Source of the DNA: Deltaproteobacteria bacterium
Lineage (GTDB): Bacteria > Myxococcota > Myxococcia > Myxococcales > 40CM-4-68-19
NCBI GenBank assembly: GCA_005879535.1
Contig: VBKI01000052.1
Location: 1 to 64,000, forward strand
DNA: 64,000 nt
Reading direction: 5' to 3'
Shown here: positions 33,401 through 41,707 of the stretch, piece after piece
Layout of the letters: the number at the start of each line of letters is the position of its first letter
Numbering within the stretch: position 1 is the first letter of the stretch
Translations under genes and position numbers: made by a program
The notes under the pieces: model-generated
What the model saw: only the letters and a program-made list of their open reading frames with translations
What the model was told of the DNA's origin: nothing
The model's database searches: none

Positions 33401-33813
33401 AATGGACCCGCGCGCGCGTCGCGCTGGTGGCCGTCGCGGCGGCCTCCGCGCTGGCGATGCTTCATGTCGGGCTGTTCCAAATCGGGTGGCTGGCGCGCCT
33501 CGCCTGCCCGGGCTTCGGCAGCGGCTGCGAATCGGTCGCGCTCGCGCCGTTCAGCCGGCCCTACGGGATCGCCGACGGCCTGCTCGGGGCGGCGGTCTGC
33601 GGCGTCCTCTGTGCGCTGGCGATCGTGCGGCGACCTGAAGCCGCCGCGGCGCTGATCGGCGTTTCCGCGGTCTGGGTCATCCTCAACGTCTTGAGCCTGG
33701 CCGAGATGCAGAAGCTCGGAGCCTTCTGCTTCTGGTGCACGCTGGCCGCCGTCCTCTCGGTCCCCTTGCTGGCGCTGGCGATGATCAGCGGGCGCGAGCT
33801 TCAGGGCTCCTGA
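33397..33813 (+). CDS. Vitamin K epoxide reductase (VKOR) family protein
   Basis: The 138-residue membrane protein has four hydrophobic helices. The VKOR active-site CXXC is in AFCFWCTLAAVL, and the loop cysteine pair is in LACPGFGSGCESVALA. Bacterial VKOR homologues reoxidise DsbA-like proteins, passing electrons to quinone and replacing DsbB. It begins with a GTG overlapping the M28 peptidase stop. No thioredoxin-like DsbA partner is fused or adjacent, so its client is unknown; the exported peptidase encoded before it contains few Cys. Its 3' end overlaps the HD-GYP gene on the other strand by 13 bases. Confidence 0.88.
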   Translation: MKWTRARVALVAVAAASALAMLHVGLFQIGWLARLACPGFGSGCESVALAPFSRPYGIADGLLGAAVCGVLCALAIVRRPEAAAALIGVSAVWVILNVLSLAEMQKLGAFCFWCTLAAVLSVPLLALAMISGRELQGS

Positions 33814-35297
33814 GGCGCGTTTCCCGGCACGTCGGCTTCGATGAAGACGCGAAGCAGGTCGGAGTCGAGCTCGCCGCGCTTCGCCTCGTCGAGCAGGATG
33901 TCGTAGGCCTTCTCCTTTGGCACGGCACGCTTGTACGGACGATCGCTGGCGGTGAGCGCGTCGTAGATGTCGCTGATGGTCATCATCCGGGTGGGAAGCG
34001 CGATCTCCGGTTCCTTCAGCGACCGCGGATAGCCTTGGCCGGTGAGCTTCTCGTGGTGGCCGTAGGCGATGTCCGGCACGCGCTTCAGCGTCCGCGTCCA
34101 GGGAATCTGGGTGAGGAACCGGTAGGTGTGCGTCACGTGCGACTCGATCTCCCGCCGCTCGTCCTCCGTCAGCGAGCCTTTGCGGATGGAGAGCTTGATG
34201 ACCTCGTTCTCGGAGAGGAATGGGCGATGCTCTCCCGAGAACGGCCCCTTGAACGTGCTGCGGGCGATGTCGTGCAGCCGGTCGAAGGTGCCTTCGGGAA
34301 GCACGGTGGGCCGGTTGCAGGAGACCACGAACTCGAACATTCCGGAGAGCTCGCGCTTGCGCTCCGCGAGCCTGGCTTCGACGTCGGCCATGCGGTGCCG
34401 CGCCTCTTCCGCGGGCGAGCGGAGCAGGAGCTGCACCTTGTCGCGCTCCGCCTGCAGCTCCTCCTGCACGTAGATGGTCTCGAACCGGCCTCGCAGGTTC
34501 TCCAGCTCGAGCGGCTCGAGCTTGTTCGCCTTCACCAGCACGTTCTCGCGCACGCCGACCTTGCCGAAGTCGTGGAGCATCGCCGCGTAGCGAAGCTCCT
34601 GGCGCTCCTGCGCCGTCAGCGACGAGCCCGTCCAGCGGCCCGCGGTCTTGCCCGCGCGCGGCAGCATGTCGCCCAGCCCCACCGAGAGCCGCGCCACGCG
34701 TCCCGAGTGGCCGGCGGTGGTCGGGTCCCGCGCCTCGATGGCGACGACGCTGGCCCGGACGAATCCTTCGAACAGCTGCTCGATCTCGTGGTGCAGCAGG
34801 GCGTTGTTGACGGCGGCCGCGGCCTGGCCGCCGAGAGCGAAGAGCAGCTCTTCGTCCTCGTCGGTGAAGGCCTTGCCGTCGAGCTTGTTGAGCGCCTGGA
34901 GGACGCCGACCACGTCGCCCTCGACAGAGCGCATCGGCACGCAGAGGATGTTGCGGGTCTTGTAGCCGGTCTGCTTGTCGACGTTCTGGTTGAAGCGGGG
35001 GTCCTTGTAAGCGTCTGGGATGTTGATCGCGGCGTTCGTCGTCGCCACCGCGCCGGCGATGCCGCGATCGATCGGGATGCGGATCTCCTTCGTCCCGATG
35101 CCCTGGGCGACCTTGGTCCACAGCTCGCCGCGCTCGCGGTCGACGAGGAAGAGCGAGCAGCGGTCCGCTTCCACCACCCGCGCGGCGGCGTGGACGATCA
35201 GCTTCAGCAGTCTGTCGAGATCGCGCTCGGCAACGAGCGCCTTGGCTACGTCGAGGATGCCGCCGAGCTTCTCGACGCGCTGCTGGAGCCGGTTCAC
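33801..35297 (-). CDS. GAF-domain HD-GYP phosphodiesterase-like protein with an insertion
   Basis: The 498-residue protein has an N-terminal GAF domain (about 1-170; SLFLVDRERGELWTKVAQG, NILCVPMRSVEGDVVGVLQA) and a C-terminal HD-GYP domain. The HD-GYP motifs are HSGRVARLSVGLGD, MLHDFGKVGVREN, HHEKLTGQGYPRSL and TASDRPYKRAVP. Between the HD motif and the HH..GYP motif there is an insert of about 110 residues, including a charged coiled coil (residues about 290-330). That insert is larger than usual. The GAF domain would sense a small ligand and control cyclic-di-GMP breakdown. All catalytic residues look intact. Confidence 0.9.
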   Translation of the reverse strand: MNRLQQRVEKLGGILDVAKALVAERDLDRLLKLIVHAAARVVEADRCSLFLVDRERGELWTKVAQGIGTKEIRIPIDRGIAGAVATTNAAINIPDAYKDPRFNQNVDKQTGYKTRNILCVPMRSVEGDVVGVLQALNKLDGKAFTDEDEELLFALGGQAAAAVNNALLHHEIEQLFEGFVRASVVAIEARDPTTAGHSGRVARLSVGLGDMLPRAGKTAGRWTGSSLTAQERQELRYAAMLHDFGKVGVRENVLVKANKLEPLELENLRGRFETIYVQEELQAERDKVQLLLRSPAEEARHRMADVEARLAERKRELSGMFEFVVSCNRPTVLPEGTFDRLHDIARSTFKGPFSGEHRPFLSENEVIKLSIRKGSLTEDERREIESHVTHTYRFLTQIPWTRTLKRVPDIAYGHHEKLTGQGYPRSLKEPEIALPTRMMTISDIYDALTASDRPYKRAVPKEKAYDILLDEAKRGELDSDLLRVFIEADVPGNAPQEP

Positions 35298-35343
35298 CGG
35301 GCGAGCATAGCATCCGCTCCCTTGGCGGGGTATGTGCTCCTCG

Positions 35344-36588
35344 TCACTCCGATGTGAGCAAGCGGCGGGCCTCGTCCCACCTCTCCGGCTCGACGTACAA
35401 CCGCGCGAGCGTGGCCGCTTCCGCGTAGCGTTCGTAGAGCGGCGTGTAGTCGCCGATCGGCACCTCGCCCCTCGGTGACTTCACCCACAGCGTGGCTTCC
35501 TTCCCGTAGTGCGAAAGCACGCCGCGGCTGACCGTGACGAAGCCGTTCACGCCCGATTCCTCCAGCCGCTGCTGCATCCCATGGAGCGTCCGCGCGTCCT
35601 CGCCGGCGGCGTTCTCCATCAGCACGCGATATCCCTGGCGGCGCACGATGCGCCGGGCCCAGGGATTCTGCGACGAGCGCAGCGCCCCGAGCAGCGCGAC
35701 GTCGTCGTGCAGCAGGTACTCGTCCGGATCGGCGGGCAGCGCGTACTCGCCGCTCTCGCACCAACGCTGGAGCAGGACCTCGTATCCGACCGAGGTGGAA
35801 TGGAAGTACACGGAGAGAAACATGTGGTAGCGCGAGAGGAGGAAGTCCTCGAACGCGAACACCGCGCGATGCAGGAGCGCCAGGTAGACGCGCCCCTCGC
35901 GCTCCACCGCGGCGAGGTTCTGGACGATCCAGTCCGCGTCGAACTTGCCGTAGTTGACGCCGGTGAAGAACGAATCGCGCTGCAGGTAATCCATGCGATC
36001 GGCGTCCAGCTCGCCGGAGACGATCTGGCGGAGGATGGGCAGCAGATCGTGGCCGCCGCTTCGATACGGATAGGCGCCCGGAGACGCTCTTCCGCAGATC
36101 AGTCCGGCGACGTGCTCCGGCTCGATGCCGCGGGAGGAGAAGCGCCGCCGGATCTCGGCCGAGAGCGCGGAGTCGAGCAGCAGCTTGAGCGTGTAGTCCT
36201 CGTGACCCGCGCGGCGATCGCCGGGCTCCCGCGCCCAGGCGGGCACGTTGAGGTCGCCGATCGGCGGCATGATCGCCTCGGTGGCGTGCGACAGCGGCGG
36301 GTGGCCGAGGTCGTGGAAGAGGACCGCGAGCCGCAACGTCTGCCGGAAACGGTCGCGATCGGCGGGCTCGAGCTGGAGTTGCGGCGCGAGCGCATCGAAC
36401 AGCTTGGTGGCCATCGCCATCGCGCCGAGCCCGTGGGCGTAGCGCGTGTGCGTCGCACCGGGGAACGCGAGGTCGGCGAACCCGAGCTGCTTCACGTTGC
36501 GCAGCCGCTGGTACTGCGGGCTGTCGATCAGCGCGCGCTCGTCGGCGGTGAGCTCGATGGCGCCGTGGATGGGATCGCGGATGTGCAT
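35344..36588 (-). CDS. HD-domain phosphohydrolase (dNTPase/SAMHD1-like)
   Basis: The 414-residue protein begins with MHIRDPIHGAIELTADERAL, the usual start of this family. Metal ligands are His in ATHTRYAHGLG, His-Asp in VLFHDLGHPPLSHATE and Asp in ELDADRMDYLQRDSFF. Relatives hydrolyse dNTPs to nucleosides and triphosphate or act as nucleotide phosphohydrolases. It is soluble, of normal length, and ends a few bases before the GAF/HD-GYP start. The true substrate is not shown by sequence. Being next to two cyclic-di-GMP enzymes is probably chance. Confidence 0.9.
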   Translation of the reverse strand: MHIRDPIHGAIELTADERALIDSPQYQRLRNVKQLGFADLAFPGATHTRYAHGLGAMAMATKLFDALAPQLQLEPADRDRFRQTLRLAVLFHDLGHPPLSHATEAIMPPIGDLNVPAWAREPGDRRAGHEDYTLKLLLDSALSAEIRRRFSSRGIEPEHVAGLICGRASPGAYPYRSGGHDLLPILRQIVSGELDADRMDYLQRDSFFTGVNYGKFDADWIVQNLAAVEREGRVYLALLHRAVFAFEDFLLSRYHMFLSVYFHSTSVGYEVLLQRWCESGEYALPADPDEYLLHDDVALLGALRSSQNPWARRIVRRQGYRVLMENAAGEDARTLHGMQQRLEESGVNGFVTVSRGVLSHYGKEATLWVKSPRGEVPIGDYTPLYERYAEAATLARLYVEPERWDEARRLLTSE

Positions 36589-37530
36589 TCAGAAGGGCAT
36601 TCCCCAGGAGAGGGCGAGCGGCGAGTTCTTCGGATCGGTGACGAACGCAAAGGCCTCGATGAGGAAATCGTACCAGAAGTGGATCGCGACGGAGGGCGCA
36701 AGACTGTAATCGTTCCAGCGGTAGGCGAGCCCCAGGTAGCCGCCGAGAAGCGTGATGAACGGCAAGCCGACGGCCAGGTACGTGAGGCGCTGGCCGCGGT
36801 CGAGAAACAGGACGTTCGAGCCGTGCGCCGCACCGAAGACGAGAGATGCGTATGCCCACGCCCGCGTCTCGTCCAGCGACCGGGCCCAGCTGGACTGCAG
36901 GGCGCCCCGGAACGCCATCTCCTCGGCGACGGCGACGTGCTCGAACAGGCCCACGCCCACGGCAGCCGCCAGCGGATATCCGACGGCGCTGTTCATCTCG
37001 CGACCGAAGATGACCGGCCGCTTTCCGGCGTTACTCGTGTCGATCCCGTGGTCGACGATGGCGGAGACGAGGATGCCGGCCGCGAGCGATCCCGCGATGC
37101 CGGCCCAGACGGACGACCTGGAGAGCACTTCGAAGGAGAAGGGAGCGCGCGCCAGCTCGGCGAGGGACTCCTGGGGAACGTACGACAACCGCGCCGCGCG
37201 CTGCTCTTCCAGCGCCACGTCGATCACCGACAGCGTCCAGAGATCGCCGAGGGCGATCAGCGGGACGCCGGCCGCCGACGAGCTGAAACCGTTCGCGGCT
37301 CCGCCGGCGACCGCAGCACCCAGCTCGGCGACACCCAGCGATGCGAGCACCGTGCCTTCGGTCTTCCGACCCCTGCACATCTGCAGGACTCCGGGGACGA
37401 ACAGGCCGGCGTTGACCGGGCAGTTGGCGACCCGTTGCTGCGATTCGAGCTCGCGTGCGCTGGGCGGGGCGTCGGGCGCGCGCCGCGCCTGATGCATCAC
37501 CGGTGCGCACGCGGCGCAGGCAAGCGCCAT
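36589..37530 (-). CDS. CPBP-family intramembrane metalloprotease (Abi/CAAX), possibly lipidated
   Basis: The 313-residue protein has several membrane helices and the CPBP motifs in order: EHVAVAEEMAFRGALQSS (Glu-Glu and Arg), YASLVFGAAHGSN (His) and SLAPSVAIHFWYDFL (His). Such enzymes cleave membrane proteins or prenylated peptides; some protect against bacteriocins. The N-terminus MALACAACAP resembles a lipobox but lacks a proper n-region. A CTG at 37551 would add LRTRALP and make a better signal; both are uncertain. Its stop lies next to the HD gene start (ATG 36588), so they are in one run. Confidence 0.85.
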   Translation of the reverse strand: MALACAACAPVMHQARRAPDAPPSARELESQQRVANCPVNAGLFVPGVLQMCRGRKTEGTVLASLGVAELGAAVAGGAANGFSSSAAGVPLIALGDLWTLSVIDVALEEQRAARLSYVPQESLAELARAPFSFEVLSRSSVWAGIAGSLAAGILVSAIVDHGIDTSNAGKRPVIFGREMNSAVGYPLAAAVGVGLFEHVAVAEEMAFRGALQSSWARSLDETRAWAYASLVFGAAHGSNVLFLDRGQRLTYLAVGLPFITLLGGYLGLAYRWNDYSLAPSVAIHFWYDFLIEAFAFVTDPKNSPLALSWGMPF

Positions 37531-37547
37531 GGGCAGAGCCCGCGTTC

Positions 37548-38225
37548 TCAGGCACCCGCCTCGAGGCGGGCTTCGTCGTCGGGCAGGCCCTGGTAGCGGT
37601 CGCGCGGATACGTGCCGAACACCCGGTCCCAGAGGGGCGTCGTGATGCCGTAGCGCCGGTCGGGCGTCTGGAAGTGGTGGACCAGGTGATATCGGCGCAG
37701 CCACTTGCCTGCGGCCGTGGTGGGCGCCGCGTGATGGAGATAATAGTGCGTGAGGTCGTACCAGAGGTACCCGACCACCAACCCGGCGAACCAGGGATAT
37801 TCGAGCGGCCCCATCCAGCGGAAGGCGACCCAGGCGACTGCCGCGATCACCGCCGTGACCGTCGGCGGCATCACCAGGCGGTCGCGGTCCCAAGGGTAGT
37901 CGTGATGGATGCCATGGATGAGGAAGGAAGCGTCGCGCTGTAGCTCCGAGCCGGGATGCGGCTCGAAATGGAATACCCAGCGGTGCAGGAGGTATTCGAG
38001 CAGCGTCCAGGAGAAGAGGCCCAAGGCCGCCCAGGCAACGATGGCGAGCCCACCGGAATGCGCGGAGGCGCGATACAACATGTAGAGCGTGAACGGGCCC
38101 CAGATGGCTACCACGTGCCAGGGACGGACGCGCGACAGATACTTCTCCACCCACGGGACGCTGAACATCAGCGGACTGCCGCGGCGCGGGCGAGCGAGCT
38201 TCGGATGCGGCGCGAGGTAGAACAT
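37548..38225 (-). CDS. Sterol desaturase/fatty acid 2-hydroxylase-like membrane protein
   Basis: The 225-residue membrane protein carries the histidine clusters of the di-iron fatty acid hydroxylase superfamily: LLHRWVFHFEPH, IHGIHHDYPWD, LTHYYLHHAAP and RRYHLVHHFQTP. The 'HHxxP' and 'YHxxHH' spacing is that of fatty acid 2-hydroxylases, which add a hydroxyl to acyl chains of sphingolipids or LPS. Two or three hydrophobic hairpins surround them. It is probably an envelope lipid-modifying enzyme. Substrate not determined; no sphingolipid genes are in the window. It overlaps or nearly abuts the CPBP gene and is divergent from the Nudix gene. Confidence 0.88.
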   Translation of the reverse strand: MFYLAPHPKLARPRRGSPLMFSVPWVEKYLSRVRPWHVVAIWGPFTLYMLYRASAHSGGLAIVAWAALGLFSWTLLEYLLHRWVFHFEPHPGSELQRDASFLIHGIHHDYPWDRDRLVMPPTVTAVIAAVAWVAFRWMGPLEYPWFAGLVVGYLWYDLTHYYLHHAAPTTAAGKWLRRYHLVHHFQTPDRRYGITTPLWDRVFGTYPRDRYQGLPDDEARLEAGA

Positions 38226-38275
38226 CGGTCCCCGGTCTAAGGGATCATGCAGGTTCGTGCAAGGGAGTCGATCGA

Positions 38276-39775
38276 GTGACCAGCGTCCGGCCGGCAGCCT
38301 CCGTAGTCCTCGTCCGCGAGGGCGGAGACGTGCTTTGGGTCCGCCGCGGCGACCAGCTCAAGTTTGCCGGCGGCTTCTACGCTTTTCCAGGCGGGCGCGT
38401 GGACGTCCAGGATTCCGGCGTGCCCGTGGACGGTGGGGAAGCCCTCGGCGCCGCGGAGGCTCCCTGCGTGGTCGCCGCCGCGCGCGAGCTGTTCGAGGAG
38501 ACCGGCGTGCTCGCCGTGCCCGGCGCCGCGGCCGTCTCCGCCGGGGAGCGGCGGACGATGCGGGAGGCGCTGCTGCACCGGCCCGCTCCAGGGGAGAAGG
38601 CGGCGTCTTTCGGCGAGTTCCTCGAGCGCCACCGGCTCCGCGTCGACGCGCGCTGGTACTCGCCCGCGGGCCGCTGGGTGACGCCGCAGGCGATGCCGAT
38701 CCGCTTCGACGCCCGCTTCTATCTCGTGGACCTGCCGCCCGGCGAAGTGGCGGAGATCTGGCCGGGAGAGCTCGCCGACGGCGAGTGGATTCAACCCGAC
38801 GAGGCGCTGCGTCGCTGGGAGGACGGCTCCGCGCTGCTGCACCCGCCCGCGTGGCATACGCTCAAGGCGCTCTCCTGGGCGAAGCCTCATCCTCGCGATG
38901 CGCTGCCCCTGCTCACGGCTCCGGAAAAAGCGCCATGGAAGCTACCGATCCAGGAGCACGTGGTCGAGCGGATCGAGTTCCAGCGCGGCCTCATCCTCGT
39001 GCCGTTGCGCACTCCTACGCTGCCGCCGGCGACGCATACGAATTGCCTGCTGCTCGGCAACGACGAGCTGTGGGTGGTGGACCCGGGGTCGCCGTGGCCC
39101 GAGGAACAGGCGATCCTCCGCGAGACGCTGGAGAGGCTCGAGGAGGAAGGGCGGCGCGCGGTTGGCGTGCTGCTGACGCACCACCACCTCGATCATACCG
39201 GGGGTGCGAAGGCGCTGGGTCTTCCCATCGCCGCCACGCGCGAGACCGCGGCGATGGTCGACTTCGCGGTGGACCGGATCGTGGAGGACGGCGCGCGGTT
39301 CGACGTCGGCCCACGCGGATGGCGAGCGCTGCATCTGCCCGGACATACGCGCGGCCATCTCTGCCTGCGCGAGGAGGGAAGCGGCGCCGTGGTGGCGGGC
39401 GATCTGATCGCGGGCGTCGGCACGGTGATCATCGATCCGCCGGAAGGAGACATGAAGGATTACCTGGCATCGCTCGATCGGTTGCTCGGGACGAAGCCCG
39501 GTTGCATCTATCCGGCGCACGGCCCCGTCGTCCCCGGCGGCGTTGCGAAGCTCGAGGAGTACCGCGAGCACCGTCTGCAGCGCGAAGAGCTGGTGATCGG
39601 CTCGCTGAAGCAGGCAGGACGGGCAGCGACGCCATCGGAGCTCGTTCCCGCCGCCTATCCGGACGTGAAACCCGATCTGTACCCGCTGGCGGAGCGGAGC
39701 TTGCTCGCGCACCTGCACAAGCTCGTGCGCGAGGGACGGGCCACCGAACGGGAGGGACGCTACAGCGGCCGCTGA
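38276..39775 (+). CDS. Nudix hydrolase - metallo-beta-lactamase fusion
   Basis: The 499-residue protein joins a Nudix domain to a metallo-beta-lactamase domain. The Nudix box reads VVAAARELFEETGVLA (residues about 63-78) and the N-terminal strand is ASVVLVREGGDVLWVRRG. The second half resembles LACTB2-type lactamases: HTNCLLLGNDELWVVDPGS, metal ligands in LLTHHHLDHTGGAK, LHLPGHTRGHLCLREEG and IYPAHGPVVPGG, plus a C-terminal helical domain. The start is a GTG at 38276. Both domains appear active. A coupled role, such as clearing toxic acyl-CoA or nucleotide by-products, is a guess. Confidence 0.88.
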   Translation: MTSVRPAASVVLVREGGDVLWVRRGDQLKFAGGFYAFPGGRVDVQDSGVPVDGGEALGAAEAPCVVAAARELFEETGVLAVPGAAAVSAGERRTMREALLHRPAPGEKAASFGEFLERHRLRVDARWYSPAGRWVTPQAMPIRFDARFYLVDLPPGEVAEIWPGELADGEWIQPDEALRRWEDGSALLHPPAWHTLKALSWAKPHPRDALPLLTAPEKAPWKLPIQEHVVERIEFQRGLILVPLRTPTLPPATHTNCLLLGNDELWVVDPGSPWPEEQAILRETLERLEEEGRRAVGVLLTHHHLDHTGGAKALGLPIAATRETAAMVDFAVDRIVEDGARFDVGPRGWRALHLPGHTRGHLCLREEGSGAVVAGDLIAGVGTVIIDPPEGDMKDYLASLDRLLGTKPGCIYPAHGPVVPGGVAKLEEYREHRLQREELVIGSLKQAGRAATPSELVPAAYPDVKPDLYPLAERSLLAHLHKLVREGRATEREGRYSGR

Positions 39776-39781
39776 GCTGCG

Positions 39782-40777
39782 TCAGAGGCCCGGGAGGCTC
39801 AGCTGATGCTGCTCGCGGATCGCCATCGCGTCGATCCCGAGCGCGCGCGCAGCCCGCGCCAGGTCCTCCGCGTGGCCGTCGATGGTGAGGACGCGCTTCG
39901 CTCCGGATGCGCGGATGCATTGGATCAGCTCATCGACCCCCGCGTGATCCGCGAGGGGGAGCGCTTCGTCTGCGCCGGCGATGCCATCGACGGCGCGGCC
40001 CGAGAGCGCGCAGATCCGATGAGGACCGAGATCCAGCCGGGCGAGCCGCAGCGTCGGAGGCACCACCAGGACGTCGCCGTCGCTCTCGAGGCGGACGAAT
40101 CCTTCGAGCGCCTGCCCCTGAGCGACGTACACCTCGCAGGCGCGGAACGCCGTCGGATGGAGCCGCACCGTGCGCCTGCTACCGAGGAAGCGCACCACCT
40201 CCTGCGCCTCGCCGATGGCTGCTGCAACGATGACCGGCGTCTTGCCGTCGCGCAGCGACCGCTCGACGAACGTCTGCAGCCGCTCGAGGAGCGGCTGACG
40301 CGGCGGAAAGACGTATCGGGGATGCCCGTACAGTGCGCGGATGACGAGGGTCTCGCAGGTCAGCTGCTCGAAGGGCTCCGCGGTGGCCGACGCGCGCAGC
40401 CCCATGCCGCCGATGTCGCCGGCGTACACCAGGTCCAGGCCGTCCGCTTCGCATCGGAGCTGCGCGCTGCCCAGGACGTGGCCGGCGGGATGGAGCGTGA
40501 GCCGCAACGACCCGAGGGCAAACGTCTGCCCGAACGCGGCGGCCAGCGCCGCGCTGCGTCGCAGCGCGCGCGGCAGGGCGGCCTCGAGCAGCTTGTGGGT
40601 CGGACCGCTGGCCACCATCCGCTCCGGCAGGACGGAGGGTGCGCCGCGCGCGTGGGCGAGGAAGCCGAGCGGTGGCCGCCCTCTCGGCTCGAGGTAGAGC
40701 GCATGGCCGCGGACGCGGAGGCCGTTTGCGGCGCGCTCGACTTCGGGCGGATCGGGCCTGTGCCGCACGCGCTGCAT
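39782..40777 (-). CDS. Metallo-beta-lactamase/beta-CASP-like protein with lost metal site
   Basis: The 331-residue protein aligns by eye with the beta-CASP exonucleases found with DNA ligases: LTLHPAGHVLGSAQLRCE, LVYAGDIGGMGL and TLVIRALYGHPRYVFPP are typical. Where those enzymes have the HxHxDH metal motif, this one reads GFLAHARGAPS, so most ligands are missing; His in PAGHVL and Asp in AGDIGG remain. It is probably not a standard nuclease. The ATG at 40777 is the first legal start; the frame upstream reads CGCAFRCYM without a start codon, so the real N-terminus may differ. Confidence 0.7.
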   Translation of the reverse strand: MQRVRHRPDPPEVERAANGLRVRGHALYLEPRGRPPLGFLAHARGAPSVLPERMVASGPTHKLLEAALPRALRRSAALAAAFGQTFALGSLRLTLHPAGHVLGSAQLRCEADGLDLVYAGDIGGMGLRASATAEPFEQLTCETLVIRALYGHPRYVFPPRQPLLERLQTFVERSLRDGKTPVIVAAAIGEAQEVVRFLGSRRTVRLHPTAFRACEVYVAQGQALEGFVRLESDGDVLVVPPTLRLARLDLGPHRICALSGRAVDGIAGADEALPLADHAGVDELIQCIRASGAKRVLTIDGHAEDLARAARALGIDAMAIREQHQLSLPGL

Positions 40778-40810
40778 GTAGCAGCGGAACGCACATCCGC
40801 AAAGGTTGTT

Positions 40811-41707
40811 TCATCCCGGCGCGCGGGCGCGGGCCCGCAGAGCGGCTCCCGCCTCGCCGACGGCGACGCCGAGCACGATCAGAGCGCCGCCGGCCAGCTC
40901 GTGCCCGGTGAGCCGTTCGCCGATGAGCAGCGCCGCCCAGAGCGCGGCGAAGACGGGCTCCAGCGAGGAGATCAGCGCCACGCGGACCGGCGGGAGGATC
41001 TTCTGCGCCCAGGTCTGGACGCCGAAGGCGAGGAGCGTTGCGAAGAGCGCGAGATAGACGAGCGCGAGCCAGAGGCGGGGGTCGCCGGAGAAATGCTGTG
41101 CCTCCACGAACGGGCCTGCGATCGCGGCGAGCGCGCCGGTCGTCGCAAGCTGGACGAGCACCAGCGGGAGCACCGCGTGCCGGGGGGCAATCCGGCCGAG
41201 CGCGACGATCTGGCCTGCGAACACCGCGGCGCAGGCGACGGTCAGGCCGTCGCCGAGCGCGGTGGCCTGGGACGCGTCCGACCAGGGAGCGGAGAGGAAC
41301 GTCATCCCGATGAACGCGAGCAGCACGCCTGCGAGCACGGGGAGCGCCGGTCGTCGCCGGAATACGACGAACTCGATCAGCGGAGTCATCACGACCAGGG
41401 TGCCGGTGAGAAAGCCGCTGCGCGAAGCCGTGGTGCGCTGCAGGCCTTCGGTCTGGAGCAGGAAACCGACGCCGAGCAGCCCGCCGGCGAACATCCCATC
41501 GCGAAGCAGGCTTCCGCGAATGCTGCGCAACTTCGCGCGACCCGCCTCGGTCGCCGCCAGGAAGCCGGCCAGCAGCGCCGAAGCGATCCCCATGCGGACC
41601 GCCACCAGCGCCAGCGGCGAGGCGGCTGCCTTGCCGAGCAGCGCCCGGAGGATGGCGAAGCTGCTCCCCCACACCGCCATGATCAGCGCGAGCGCGAGGT
41701 CAGCCAA
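40811..41707 (-). CDS. EamA/DMT-family transporter
   Basis: The 298-residue inner-membrane protein has about ten hydrophobic helices in two repeated EamA halves, the first starting MADLALALIMAVWGSSFAIL and the second TVACAAVFAGQIVALG. The block ALISSLEPVFAALWAALLIG near the C-terminus is the family's most conserved region. These carriers usually export amino acids or other metabolites. The substrate is not predictable. Its start overlaps the Ca2+/H+ antiporter stop by eight bases, so the two are likely cotranscribed. Confidence 0.9.
   Translation of the reverse strand: MADLALALIMAVWGSSFAILRALLGKAAASPLALVAVRMGIASALLAGFLAATEAGRAKLRSIRGSLLRDGMFAGGLLGVGFLLQTEGLQRTTASRSGFLTGTLVVMTPLIEFVVFRRRPALPVLAGVLLAFIGMTFLSAPWSDASQATALGDGLTVACAAVFAGQIVALGRIAPRHAVLPLVLVQLATTGALAAIAGPFVEAQHFSGDPRLWLALVYLALFATLLAFGVQTWAQKILPPVRVALISSLEPVFAALWAALLIGERLTGHELAGGALIVLGVAVGEAGAALRARARAPG

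Noticed and set aside
40778-40811. CGCAFRCYM upstream of the beta-CASP ATG as a radical-SAM cluster
   Set aside because: The radical-SAM spacing CxxxCxxC is not met and no TIM-barrel follows; it is kept only as a start-site question.
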